From contig CAIYBN010000040.1 of assembly GCA_903924465.1 (NCBI GenBank), positions 62,001 to 126,000 of the forward strand: DNA of 64,000 bases, written 5' to 3'. Positions within the stretch are counted from its first letter, which is position 1. Each line of letters begins with the position of its first letter. Positions 24,308 through 32,389 of this stretch are shown here, in pieces. The notes beneath the pieces are model-generated. The model was given only the letters and a program-made list of their open reading frames with translations. It did not search any database and was not told where the DNA came from. The stretch comes from an uncultured Myxococcales bacterium (GTDB taxonomy: Bacteria > Myxococcota_A > UBA9042). The position numbers and the translations under genes are program-made.

Positions 24308-24381
24308 GGGCTCATAGCTCAACTGGATAGAGCATCGGTCTACGAAACCGAAGGTTGCTGGTTCGAGCCCAGCTGTGCCCG
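24308..24381 (+). tRNA. tRNA-Arg (anticodon ACG)
   Basis: The 74-nt cloverleaf has D arm GCTC/GAGC, anticodon stem TCGGT/ACCGA with loop CTACGAA, T arm GCTGG-TTCGAGC-CCAGC and discriminator G; CCA is not encoded. A34 of ACG must be deaminated to inosine to read CGU/CGC/CGA. The enzyme for this, TadA, is encoded by the very next gene. The acceptor GGGCTCA against TGTGCCC has a U-U mismatch at the fifth pair. Confidence 0.93.
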
Positions 24382-24519
24382 CCCCCTCAAGATTCACGCT
24401 GCAGACGCCACGCCCGTGCAGCAACGGCGAACTCGGGCAACGGCGGCGAGTCTTGCAGACCGTGGCGCGAACGCTGCAGCAGCGATTTGCAATGTGAGCC
24501 CTTGAGCGATTCGCACGAC

Positions 24520-25047
24520 ATGACCTTGCATTCCGACCAGCACTTCATGGACGTTGCCTTGCGCGCGGCAGTGGAAGCGGGTCACGCCGGCGACGTGCCA
24601 ATTGGCGCGGTCGTGGTCCACGAGGGCGAAATCGTCGCGATCGCGTCCAATCGTCGCGAACAGGACCAGGATCCAACCGCGCATGCGGAAATCATTGTGC
24701 TTGGGCAGGCTGGCCGGACGCTCGGCTCGTGGCGGTTGAACGACTGCACGCTGTACGTCACCCTGGAGCCCTGCCCGATGTGCATGGGCGCGGCGATCAA
24801 CGCGCGCGTGGGTCGACTCGTGTTTGCCTGCCGCGATCCCAAGGCCGGCGCCGCGGTGAGCCTCTACCAGTTGGGCCACGACGAACGGCTCAACCACCGG
24901 ATGATCCTGACCGAAGGCGTGCGGCGCGCCGCAGCGAGCCGGATGCTCACGGGATTCTTCGCGAGCCTGCGCAGCGGCGAACGCGTCATTCCAGAAATTG
25001 ATCACGAAATCGACGTGCCGCTCACAGACGCTCCGGTTGCGGGATAG
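24520..25047 (+). CDS. tadA: tRNA-specific adenosine deaminase TadA
   Basis: This 175-residue cytidine/deoxycytidylate-deaminase-fold protein converts A34 to inosine in tRNA-Arg(ACG). The zinc site and proton shuttle are complete: H55-A-E57 (TAHAEI) and P84-C85-x-x-C88 (EPCPMC), the TadA signature. ATG 24520 starts the conserved DQHFMDVALRAA helix; no strong ribosome-binding site is visible. It lies 138 nt after its own substrate tRNA-Arg(ACG) on the same strand. Confidence 0.93.
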   Translation: MTLHSDQHFMDVALRAAVEAGHAGDVPIGAVVVHEGEIVAIASNRREQDQDPTAHAEIIVLGQAGRTLGSWRLNDCTLYVTLEPCPMCMGAAINARVGRLVFACRDPKAGAAVSLYQLGHDERLNHRMILTEGVRRAAASRMLTGFFASLRSGERVIPEIDHEIDVPLTDAPVAG

Positions 25048-25401
25048 CCGGCCCGGTCCGTGTCGCGCATCGGGACGCCCGCAGGCAAGCCAACGGAGTG
25101 CCCTCGGTAACCCAAATCCACGATTGAATGTGCCCGGGCCGCCGATTCCGGATGCAGTCCAAGGAGCTAGACGAAATCGCGTCGCAGGCGACCGGCAAGC
25201 CAGCCATTTGCTGGCGCGGCAATATCGCAGCGGCCAGCGGGCGCTTGCGGAAGGGACTCGTTGAGCGACATTTTCGACGCGGCGATGCCGAAATGCGCCA
25301 GAAGCGGTGGATCCAAGGTAATGGCCTGAGTTTGCAGGGTAGTGGTCTACATGGTATCGTCTGGCCGGTTTGGGTTTGAACTTCCAGTGCAGGAACGTCC
25401 C
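25048..25401. other. Intergenic region after tadA
   Basis: I find no convincing gene in this 354-bp stretch. A short frame from ATG 25152 has AAGGAG near it but runs through the candidate promoter of the next gene and ends in low-quality sequence, so it is not called. No clear rho-independent terminator is visible. Confidence 0.5.
25331..25360 (+). promoter_or_regulatory. Weak candidate promoter for the PEGA/TPR gene
   Basis: TTTGCA (25331-25336), 18 nt, TATCGT (25355-25360), about 42 nt before the chosen TTG start. Each box matches 4 of 6. Confidence 0.25.
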
Positions 25402-26673
25402 TTGTCGACACACACCCGCTCCAGACGACAGCCCACCGCGCGACATCTTGGCCGTCTGGCACGCTTTTTCGCGGCGTCCGTCGCGTTGTTCGTGGCGATG
25501 TCCTGGACTGCGCCAGCGTCCTTCGCCCAAACGCCCGATGCCGCCAAGCCAGCGGAAACCACGCCAGTGGCAGAACCGGTGAAACCGGCCGTCGACGCTG
25601 CTGCGCTTGAAGCCGGCGAAAAGATTGCGGAAGAAGGGCGAGAGGCCTATCGTTCGGGGCGATACGCCGACGCGATCGCCCTGTTTGAAAAAGCGTTCGC
25701 GCTCAGCTCCAAGCCGGCTTACCTGTACAACATCGCTCGCGCCAAAGAGAAAATGGCCGATTACGACACCGCGACCAAGTACCTGGACAAATATCTGGAC
25801 GCTTACAAGCGCCAGAACGGCGGCGCGGATCCGCAAAATGCCGCGGACGTGAAGAACCTGATCCGCGACTTCAAACAGCGGGCGTTCGAGGCGCTGCCGG
25901 AGGTGACCATCAACTCGGTGCCGCCGGGCGCGCAGGTTTATCTGGGTGCGACCGACGGGCTGATGTCCGAGGGCGGCAACGACAAAGGCGCGCTCATCGG
26001 TTCCACGCCGGTGACGACGCACATGAAGCCCGGCACGTACCAGATGACCGTGCAGCTCATCAATCACGTCGATCACCGCGCCGAGTTGCAAGTGCCGCAA
26101 TCGGGCAAGCTGAGCTTGGCGATCGCGATGAAGATCAAGCAGACCCGGTCGGGCTTGGCGATTTGGTGCAACATTCAGGGCGCGCAAGTCGCGGTGGACG
26201 GCAAAGTCGTTGCGGTGACGCCCTACAACGGCGTGTTGCCCATGCAGCCGGGCGCACACCAGGTGACCTTGACCCGCGTGGGCTATCGCACCGCCGATCA
26301 GCAGGTGACGCTCAGCGAAGACAAGCTGACGACCGTGCGGCTGAATTTGAAGCCGTCTTCGGGGCCTCCCGCGTCCTGGCGTTCGTTTACGGGCTGGCCG
26401 CTGATGATTCTGGGCGGTCTGGCGATTGGCGGCGGCTACGTGGCCAAGACGTTCGCCGATCAGGAATACGCCGGTTCGCCGCTGTTCCTGCAGCGGGAGA
26501 AGTTGCAGAACTACGGCTACTACAGCGGCGGCGCGGCAGTGGGCTTGGGTCTCGGACTCATCATCTGGGACTGGACCCGCTCGGGAACCAACTCGGACGA
26601 CCTCGTGCCCGGCCCGTATCTGGACGATGGCGTGGAAGAAAAGGCTTTGCCGCCGCCGGAGTCGACGCCATGA
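25402..26673 (+). CDS. TPR and tandem-PEGA envelope protein
   Basis: TTG 25402 is chosen because AGGA (25391-25394) stands 7 nt upstream and a signal peptide ending at ASFAQ follows; GTG 25342 is the alternative. The 423-residue product has TPR-like helices (about 65-130, EGREAYRSGRYADAIALF and PAYLYNIARAKEKM). Two PEGA domains follow (about 172-245, EVTINSVPPGAQVYLG; about 250-315, QGAQVAVDGKVVAVTP). Near the C-terminus are two hydrophobic segments (WPLMILGGLAIGGGYVA and AAVGLGLGLIIW). It parallels the PEGA protein in the first island and overlaps the next gene by ATGA, implying translational coupling. Confidence 0.75.
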   Translation: MSTHTRSRRQPTARHLGRLARFFAASVALFVAMSWTAPASFAQTPDAAKPAETTPVAEPVKPAVDAAALEAGEKIAEEGREAYRSGRYADAIALFEKAFALSSKPAYLYNIARAKEKMADYDTATKYLDKYLDAYKRQNGGADPQNAADVKNLIRDFKQRAFEALPEVTINSVPPGAQVYLGATDGLMSEGGNDKGALIGSTPVTTHMKPGTYQMTVQLINHVDHRAELQVPQSGKLSLAIAMKIKQTRSGLAIWCNIQGAQVAVDGKVVAVTPYNGVLPMQPGAHQVTLTRVGYRTADQQVTLSEDKLTTVRLNLKPSSGPPASWRSFTGWPLMILGGLAIGGGYVAKTFADQEYAGSPLFLQREKLQNYGYYSGGAAVGLGLGLIIWDWTRSGTNSDDLVPGPYLDDGVEEKALPPPESTP

Positions 26674-27854
26674 ACCACCACGTGCGCGACATGCCGAAAT
26701 TGCTGATTCTGGTAGCGTTCTTGCTGCTGAACGCCTGTGCCACCGGCCGCACGCCGCCCAGCGATACGCCGATGGCGGAACTGCGCGATGCGTCGCAGCT
26801 CACGTACCTGTTTGGCATGGGCGACAAGGCGTGCACCATCACCACGACCGGGTCCAGCGCACAGGATCTGGGCTCGCCGGAAGCGATGGTGAAAGTCAGC
26901 CCGTTCGCCATCGACGTACACGAGGTGACGGTCGAGCAATACCAGTACTGCGTCGAGATGGAGATCTGCTCGGAGCCGGCCGCGTACAACGGTCCGAACA
27001 ACGTGCAAGACTACTACATGACCTTGAGCGGCACCGCGAACAGCAAATACGCGAGCTATCCGGTCGTCTACGTGACGCAGAATCAGGCGCGTGAATACTG
27101 CGCGTTCCGCAACAAGCGGCTACCGACCGAATTCGAATGGGAACTCGTCGCGGGCGGCCCCGCCAAGACCCGCGCGGACAAGCAGCTTTACACGTTCCTG
27201 CCGGCCGAACGAGGCCCGGACACCAAGATTCCCACCGGCTGCGACAAGAACGTCGCGATCGGCGCATGCAAAGGCAACAACGCGGATGTGCGGGCCGTCT
27301 CGACCTCGACGGATGACCAGATCACGGTCGGCGGCGTCGCGGTATTCGACCTGGCCGGCAACGTCATGGAATGGACGACGAGCGACGCGGACGAGCCCAA
27401 GTCCAGCCCCAGTGCCAAGCCGGTAAGCGCAACGTGCGACTGGACTGGCGACGAGCCGTGGACGTGCGACGATTGCATCACCTGCCTCGCGAGCGCGGGC
27501 ACCGCCGGGGGCACCAAGTGTCCGATGTGCCTGACCTGCGTGTGCGGCACCGACCAGCAATTGCCCGCCGATCCGACCGCGACGGCCATCCGGCCGAACT
27601 GCTACCAGCCCAACAAGACGGCGATTTGTCCGCGCTATCCGACCGACACGGTGCTCGACAAACACTACACAGGCAAGAACCTGGCGACCAAACGCGTCAT
27701 CCGCGGCGGCGCCTACATCACCGCGCAGGCCTCAGGCCTCGCCGCGTCGATCGTCACGAACTGCTTTGGCCGTTCCGATGCGCGTGTGCTCGCCAAAGGC
27801 CCGCAGGACGATCCGCTGGTCTTTGTCGGCTTCCGCTGCGCCAAAGATCTGTAG
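26670..27854 (+). CDS. SUMF1/FGE-like lipoprotein with a cysteine-cluster insertion
   Basis: The start overlaps the preceding stop (ATGA). The lipoprotein signal ends at C23 (LLLNAC); an internal ATG at 26691 would also give it. The SUMF1-like fold shows IDVHEVTVEQYQYCV, QAREYCAFRNKRLPTEFEWE, FDLAGNVMEWT, RVIRGGAY and FVGFRCA. The W-x-C...Y-C catalytic pair of formylglycine-generating enzymes is missing, so enzymatic activity of that kind is unlikely. An insertion at about 255-295 packs roughly ten cysteines (CDDCITCL, CPMCLTCVCG), possibly disulfide-bonded or metal-binding. Function is not known. Confidence 0.75.
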   Translation: MNHHVRDMPKLLILVAFLLLNACATGRTPPSDTPMAELRDASQLTYLFGMGDKACTITTTGSSAQDLGSPEAMVKVSPFAIDVHEVTVEQYQYCVEMEICSEPAAYNGPNNVQDYYMTLSGTANSKYASYPVVYVTQNQAREYCAFRNKRLPTEFEWELVAGGPAKTRADKQLYTFLPAERGPDTKIPTGCDKNVAIGACKGNNADVRAVSTSTDDQITVGGVAVFDLAGNVMEWTTSDADEPKSSPSAKPVSATCDWTGDEPWTCDDCITCLASAGTAGGTKCPMCLTCVCGTDQQLPADPTATAIRPNCYQPNKTAICPRYPTDTVLDKHYTGKNLATKRVIRGGAYITAQASGLAASIVTNCFGRSDARVLAKGPQDDPLVFVGFRCAKDL

Positions 27855-27865
27855 CAGTCGCCGGG

Positions 27866-28105
27866 ATGAAGACTGACCTGCTCGCTTGTCCACTGAGCCA
27901 CCAACCGCTCCAAGCTGCGCCGCCTTCGTTGGTCGATGCCCTGAATGTCGATATCCGCCGTTTGGCCCTGCGCGACAGTTCCGGAACGCTGGTGCGCTTG
28001 CCGATGGACTCAGGCCTGCTGCGCGCGGACGGTCAGTTGCTCTACCCGGTGCGCGGCGGCGTGGCGGTGCTGTTCGCAGGTGCGGGGATTGTCGTCCAGC
28101 CTTAG
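27866..28105 (+). CDS. Trm112-like (UPF0434-type) small protein
   Basis: This 79-residue protein resembles the Trm112/YcaR family of small activators and zinc-ribbon-like proteins: LLACPLSHQPLQ at the start and LLRADGQLLYPVRGGVAVL at the end match the family pattern (LxCPxC...YPIxxGIPVL). Only one cysteine of the usual set is kept, so zinc binding is doubtful. It starts 11 nt after the SUMF1-like gene and converges with the glycosyltransferase gene. Target protein is unknown. Confidence 0.6.
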   Translation: MKTDLLACPLSHQPLQAAPPSLVDALNVDIRRLALRDSSGTLVRLPMDSGLLRADGQLLYPVRGGVAVLFAGAGIVVQP

Positions 28106-28108
28106 CCG

Positions 28109-29293
28109 CTACCGCACCAGCCGTTCCAACTGCCCGTCGATGGCCTCAAACGCCTCCGCATTGCCGTGCTGGCGGTGACGGCGCATGCGTTCCCGATACG
28201 CATCTCCGCGATCCATAAGCTTCAGGATCTCCTTGCGTCCCAGTTCTTCCGTCATCAAGCCATAGCCCAGGTGGTCCAGCCAGCGCGCGTTCAGCATCTG
28301 CTCGAACTGCCCGGCGAGCGGCACGGCCAGCATCGGTTTGCCCAGCCAGAGCGCTTCCGACATCAGCGTGAACCCCGCGCTGGCAATGACCGCGCGGCAG
28401 CTCGCCAGATCGTTCAGGAAGCCGTGCTCGCTGATGGGCCGGAACAGCAAGTTGTCGTCGCGCACGTCCGTGTCGATGTCGCGCCGAAAGCCGTAGATGT
28501 GAAAATCGACCTGCGGAATACGCTTGAGCACGCCCGGCAGATCGCGCCAGCCTTCCGCCGACTGGTACACGACCACGTGCGCACCGTCGCGCGGCACCGC
28601 CCGCAGCGCTGCACTCCGCAGGATCGGTGGCACCATCGTGGTCCGCTTCTTGATGATCTCGGCCTTGAAAAACGTCGTGATGATGTAGTGATCCGCGCCC
28701 GGCGTCTTGGCCTTGACGATCGCGCGAGCCAGTTCGAACGAAGCGCGTTGCCCGGCCCGGACCGCTTTGGGATGCGCCAAGCGGTTGATCGACTGGCAAT
28801 TGTCGATCGCCAGAAACGGCAGGCCGTGCATCCGCGCGCAGCACCAGGTCCAGCTCTCAAAGTCGGAAATCACCAGTTCCGGGGCGAAATGGGCCGACGG
28901 CGAGGAGGTCTGCGACACCAGCTGGAGTGGCTGCTTCACCGCGGCGACCGACACCGGCGCATTCACCGCAAGCTGCTGCGGCGTCTCGACCGCCAGCGCC
29001 GCTGGTTCCAACAGCAAGTCCTGCCACGCGGCAAAGTTGTGCCGCACATTGCCCAGCGCCCGCGACAGGTTGTGAATCAAGGTGCCCGTGCGGTCGATTT
29101 TGTTGCCGGCAATCGCCAGTTCCAGGCCTTCGATCCGCCGGACGTAGGGCAAATGCGGGGTGAGGGCCTCGGCCGCGCGCCCGGCTGCCAGCACGCGCAC
29201 GTCGTGACCTTGCGCCAGCAAATGCGCCGCGACCGCTTGCGTCCGCATCGCATGTCCCAGTCCTTCGCCCGCCACACCGTAGAGAATCCGCAT
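28109..29293 (-). CDS. MJ1255/TIGR00661-like glycosyltransferase (GT-B fold)
   Basis: The 394-residue protein starts with MRILYGVAGEGLGHAMR, the glycine-rich N-terminal loop of MurG-like GT-B transferases. Its C-terminal half has FHIYGFRRDI, LASCRAVIASAGFTLMSEALWLGKPMLAVPLAGQFEQ and an NAxxLxxLGYG-like element, the donor-sugar-binding signature of this family. It closely fits the MJ1255/VC2487 type, whose sugar and acceptor are mostly uncharacterised. The ATG at 29293 is set by homology with the family N-terminus; the open frame extends upstream without support. It is not in an obvious operon. Confidence 0.78.
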   Translation of the reverse strand: MRILYGVAGEGLGHAMRTQAVAAHLLAQGHDVRVLAAGRAAEALTPHLPYVRRIEGLELAIAGNKIDRTGTLIHNLSRALGNVRHNFAAWQDLLLEPAALAVETPQQLAVNAPVSVAAVKQPLQLVSQTSSPSAHFAPELVISDFESWTWCCARMHGLPFLAIDNCQSINRLAHPKAVRAGQRASFELARAIVKAKTPGADHYIITTFFKAEIIKKRTTMVPPILRSAALRAVPRDGAHVVVYQSAEGWRDLPGVLKRIPQVDFHIYGFRRDIDTDVRDDNLLFRPISEHGFLNDLASCRAVIASAGFTLMSEALWLGKPMLAVPLAGQFEQMLNARWLDHLGYGLMTEELGRKEILKLMDRGDAYRERMRRHRQHGNAEAFEAIDGQLERLVR

Positions 29294-29466
29294 CGGTTGC
29301 TCGCGGCCATGCCTGCTGGCCTGACCTAGCGTATCGCACGATCCCCAAGCATTTTGAGTTGTTGGCGATCTCGTTGCCAGCCCGTCGCGGCGATGTCGCA
29401 CGGCGATGCCACCGCCACGCAGATGTTGCGGCGCCGTCCGCGCAACGTCACCTGGCGGCTGATCAC

Positions 29467-29856
29467 TCAGCAGTGACTGGTGTGGGTGCAGCCGCCGGGC
29501 AACGCGCACGCATCGTCGGTGCACGCGCTGCCGTCATCGCAGTTCACTGGTTCGCCCGCGCAGGTGTCGCCGCTGCAGGAATCACCCGTCGTGCATGGAT
29601 TGCCGTCGTCGCACTTGCCGGCATGCGGAATGTGCGTGCAGCCAATCTTCATGTAGCACACGTCGTCGGTGCACGGATTGTGGTCGTCGCAGTCCTGATG
29701 GCAAAAGATCGTGCCGTCGCTGCCTGACGACGCATCCACCGCGGCAGCAACGTCAGCAGTGCTGTCCGCAAACGCGTCGGGTTGCCCCTCTGACAGCCCA
29801 GACGGCGTCACCCGCGCACACGCTGCGAGCAGCAGAACCGTCGGAAGAATCCTCAA
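29467..29856 (-). CDS. Cysteine-rich repeat lipoprotein
   Basis: The TTG start overlaps the TGA of the upstream phosphatase gene (TTGA), so the two are probably coupled. A short signal ends in LLAAC. After a Ser/Asp/Ala linker come about three copies of the C-D-D-G-N-P-C-T-x-D-x-C repeat (DDHNPCTDDVC, CDDGNPCTTGDSC, CDDGSACTDDAC), a motif typical of secreted Myxococcota proteins. It likely forms disulfide-bonded modules on the cell surface. Last gene of the five-gene minus-strand set. Confidence 0.7.
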   Translation of the reverse strand: MRILPTVLLLAACARVTPSGLSEGQPDAFADSTADVAAAVDASSGSDGTIFCHQDCDDHNPCTDDVCYMKIGCTHIPHAGKCDDGNPCTTGDSCSGDTCAGEPVNCDDGSACTDDACALPGGCTHTSHC

Positions 29857-31208
29857 TTCTTGGTCAGCGAATAGGTGTCCAACTGCGCCGTGCCGTCGCC
29901 GTTGTAGGCGATGAACGACATCTTCTTGCCGTCGACGGTCAGGACCACGTAGTTGCTCTTGTTGCCATGCTCCGAGACCGCGGTCCAGATGTCGTGGCCG
30001 TTGGTGTAGCCATCAGCGTAGAAACCGCCGGCAACCACGTAGACCGGGCCCGTGGTGGCCTTGTTGTTGTTGACCCACGGCCAGGAGCGCTCGTAGTCGT
30101 GGTCGTGGCCGGCGAAGACCAAATCAACGTTGTATTTTTCGAACAGCGGCACCCAGGACTTCTGCACCCACGCCGTGGAACCGTGGTTCGTGCAAGCGGA
30201 ATACGCCGGATAGTGCATCGCCGCGATGATCCAGTCGATGTCCGGATCCGCGCGCGCGGCGGCCAAGTCCGCATCCAACCACGCGGCCTGATCGGAAGCC
30301 GCGGCCGCGCTCGTCGAGTCCAGGCCGACAACGTGCACATTGCCGTAATTCATCGACCACGCGTGCTCCTTGTAGGCATCCGGAACGCCGGCACTGATCG
30401 GCAGCGCAAACTGGCCGTAGTACATCGGCGGGAACACTTCATGGTTGCCCTGGACCGGCATCAGCGGCGCCGTGTTGAGGATCGGGTGCATGGCGTCAAA
30501 CCAGCCGTCCCACTGGTCCTGCTGGCTGAAGTCGGTGAAATCGCCGTTGAAGACCCAGAATGCGGCGCCAATCGCGGCCAAACGCACGGCATTCAAGGCG
30601 ATCTTGTCGTTGCCGCCGCGGCTGTCCCCGGCCAGGATGATCGAAATGGGCTGACGCTTGCCCTTTTGTGGCGCGGTGTGGACGGTCAGAACGTTCGGCG
30701 TCAGGTCCGGCTTGACGAAGGCGCCAGCCTGGTAGTCGCTCCACGTGCCGGCGCGCAGGACGTAGGCGGTATCGGGCGTCAGCCCGGTGAGTTCAACGGT
30801 CCAGGTCAGGTACTTGGCGCCGGACGTGTCGTCCGCCACCAGCGACTGGTAGTAATATTCACCGGTTCCCGTCGCGGTCGCGGCGGCGCTGTACGTCATC
30901 TTCGCGCCGTCGGTGCCCGCGTTCGCCGCCGTGTCAAACCAGACTTTCGGCGTGTAGCCAGCCAAATCCGTCGCCGCGGTCGTCCACTGCACGGTCACGG
31001 ACGTCGCCGGATCGTGTTGCCACGTCATGTGCACCGACTTCGGCGTGTTCGTCGGGTCCGTTTGCCACGTGACGGTCACATCGCCCGCAGCATCCACCGC
31101 CGTGGTGTCCTGCGTCGTCGTCGCGTCCGCCGTCGCCGCGGTGCTTTGCAGGCACGCCGGAAGCGCAACCATCGCCAGCAAACTCAATCCGATCCAAATC
31201 TTTCGCAT
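29853..31208 (-). CDS. Purple acid phosphatase-like metallophosphoesterase lipoprotein
   Basis: The second of two adjacent ATGs is chosen (31208), giving 5 nt to GGAGG. The lipoprotein signal ends at C19 (ALPAC). A fibronectin-like purple-acid-phosphatase N-domain (about 50-175, SVTVQWTT, GLTPDTAYVLRAG) precedes the calcineurin-like domain. Metal motifs are in order: GDSRG, NGDFTD, GNHE, AMHYPAYSA and GHDHDYERS. Such enzymes release phosphate from esters outside the cytoplasm with a dinuclear metal centre. It follows a phosphate-selective-porin-like gene by about 20 nt, supporting a phosphate-scavenging role. Confidence 0.88.
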   Translation of the reverse strand: MRKIWIGLSLLAMVALPACLQSTAATADATTTQDTTAVDAAGDVTVTWQTDPTNTPKSVHMTWQHDPATSVTVQWTTAATDLAGYTPKVWFDTAANAGTDGAKMTYSAAATATGTGEYYYQSLVADDTSGAKYLTWTVELTGLTPDTAYVLRAGTWSDYQAGAFVKPDLTPNVLTVHTAPQKGKRQPISIILAGDSRGGNDKIALNAVRLAAIGAAFWVFNGDFTDFSQQDQWDGWFDAMHPILNTAPLMPVQGNHEVFPPMYYGQFALPISAGVPDAYKEHAWSMNYGNVHVVGLDSTSAAAASDQAAWLDADLAAARADPDIDWIIAAMHYPAYSACTNHGSTAWVQKSWVPLFEKYNVDLVFAGHDHDYERSWPWVNNNKATTGPVYVVAGGFYADGYTNGHDIWTAVSEHGNKSNYVVLTVDGKKMSFIAYNGDGTAQLDTYSLTKN

Positions 31209-31228
31209 CATCCCCTCCAGGTTCCGGT

Positions 31229-32389
31229 TCAAAACGCCACATGGCATGTGACTTGTCCACTGTCATTATCCAACGTCAAGCCTTCCAATTCGGTGCGGTG
31301 CATATACGCCGCAACGCAGCGTGCGCCAGGCATGAGGGTATAGCCCACGCCGACTGTGATCCATTGCTTTTTCTGCCGCACAATCGTGTCCGCGAGCAGA
31401 CTTGTGCCATCAATCGCCTTGGGATCGGTGTCGCCGTCCATCTGCTCAAAGCGCCCCGTCACGGACAGCTTGTCCGCCAGCACCCAGCCGGTCAGGTCGA
31501 CATGCCAGCCCAGCCCCGCATGCACGGGCTGTGAGCCGTCGGCCAGCTTGGCCAGGGCGAACTGCACTTCGACAAACTCCGCCTCCAGTTCCAGAAAGTG
31601 AAACCGCACGCGCGTGTCAGCGCCAAACCACAGCCGCTGCTGATTGTCGTCAAAATACTGCTGCGTGTACGCGCCGTTCGCCGCGATGCGCCAGCGCGTG
31701 TCACTGCCCAGGTTCACGAACTTGTCCACATTCAGCTCGGCGCGACCGACCATCATCAGCTGCTTCGGATCCTGCATCTGCTCGGACGCCTGCTTGGTCG
31801 AGTCAAACGCGCCCAGCGTCAGCTTCACGTGCTGTCCGGGATCCTGCATCGCCAGCGTCAGGCCGAGCTGACGAAGCGGCGTAAACGTGTCGAAGGTCGG
31901 CGCGTACGGCAACAGCATGTCCGCCGTTGCTTTCAAATTCGCTTGAGAAAACGGAACCTTCTGATAGCCAAGCTTCACGTCCAGAAAGTTGAAGCGGTTC
32001 CAACCCACATAAGCGTCGCGCACATAGTCGGCGGTGCGATTGCCCGCTTTGTCGCGCGGCACCATTTCCATCTGGATCGCGTAGTGCAAGCCACTTTCCG
32101 CGAACCGACCGTGCAGGCCAAACTGCGCGTTTTCCAAAACGAAACCTTGGCGATAGCCGAACTGCGACGGGTCGATCGCGTTGCTATCCTGCATGGCGCC
32201 GTTCACCACGACCGGGCCGTGACTGGAGGCGACGATGCTCGTGCGCAACAGCGCGGTTGGCTCGATCCGCGCGTCGACGAACTTCGCCGGCGTCGGCGCG
32301 GTCAGGAGTGTGACACCTTGGGGCAAATCCTCCGCGAAAGCCACGGAAGGCAGCAGGAAAGTAAGCGAAATGAGAGCGGAAATTCGCAT
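31229..32389 (-). CDS. Phosphate-selective porin (OprO/OprP)-like outer-membrane protein
   Basis: The 386-residue product has a signal peptide (cleavage near SVAFA, residue 19), alternating beta-strand pattern and a C-terminal phenylalanine typical of outer-membrane barrels. FVDARIEPTALLRTS, GFVLENAQFGLHGRF, DAYVGWNRFNFLDVKLGYQKVPFSQ and VGVGYTLMPG match the OprO/P-type porin pattern. Members conduct phosphate or polyphosphate, though some homologues have other substrates. It abuts the PpiC-like gene upstream (no spacer) and is followed by a phosphatase, which supports the phosphate reading. Confidence 0.75.
   Translation of the reverse strand: MRISALISLTFLLPSVAFAEDLPQGVTLLTAPTPAKFVDARIEPTALLRTSIVASSHGPVVVNGAMQDSNAIDPSQFGYRQGFVLENAQFGLHGRFAESGLHYAIQMEMVPRDKAGNRTADYVRDAYVGWNRFNFLDVKLGYQKVPFSQANLKATADMLLPYAPTFDTFTPLRQLGLTLAMQDPGQHVKLTLGAFDSTKQASEQMQDPKQLMMVGRAELNVDKFVNLGSDTRWRIAANGAYTQQYFDDNQQRLWFGADTRVRFHFLELEAEFVEVQFALAKLADGSQPVHAGLGWHVDLTGWVLADKLSVTGRFEQMDGDTDPKAIDGTSLLADTIVRQKKQWITVGVGYTLMPGARCVAAYMHRTELEGLTLDNDSGQVTCHVAF

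Noticed and set aside
25152..25379. A small frame with AAGGAG nearby, between tadA and the PEGA/TPR gene.
   Set aside because: The product has no recognisable features, and the frame overlaps the likely promoter of the next gene.
26670..27854. Annotation as an active sulfatase-modifying formylglycine-generating enzyme.
   Set aside because: The catalytic cysteine pair of FGE is not present in this or in the first gene's SUMF1-like domain.
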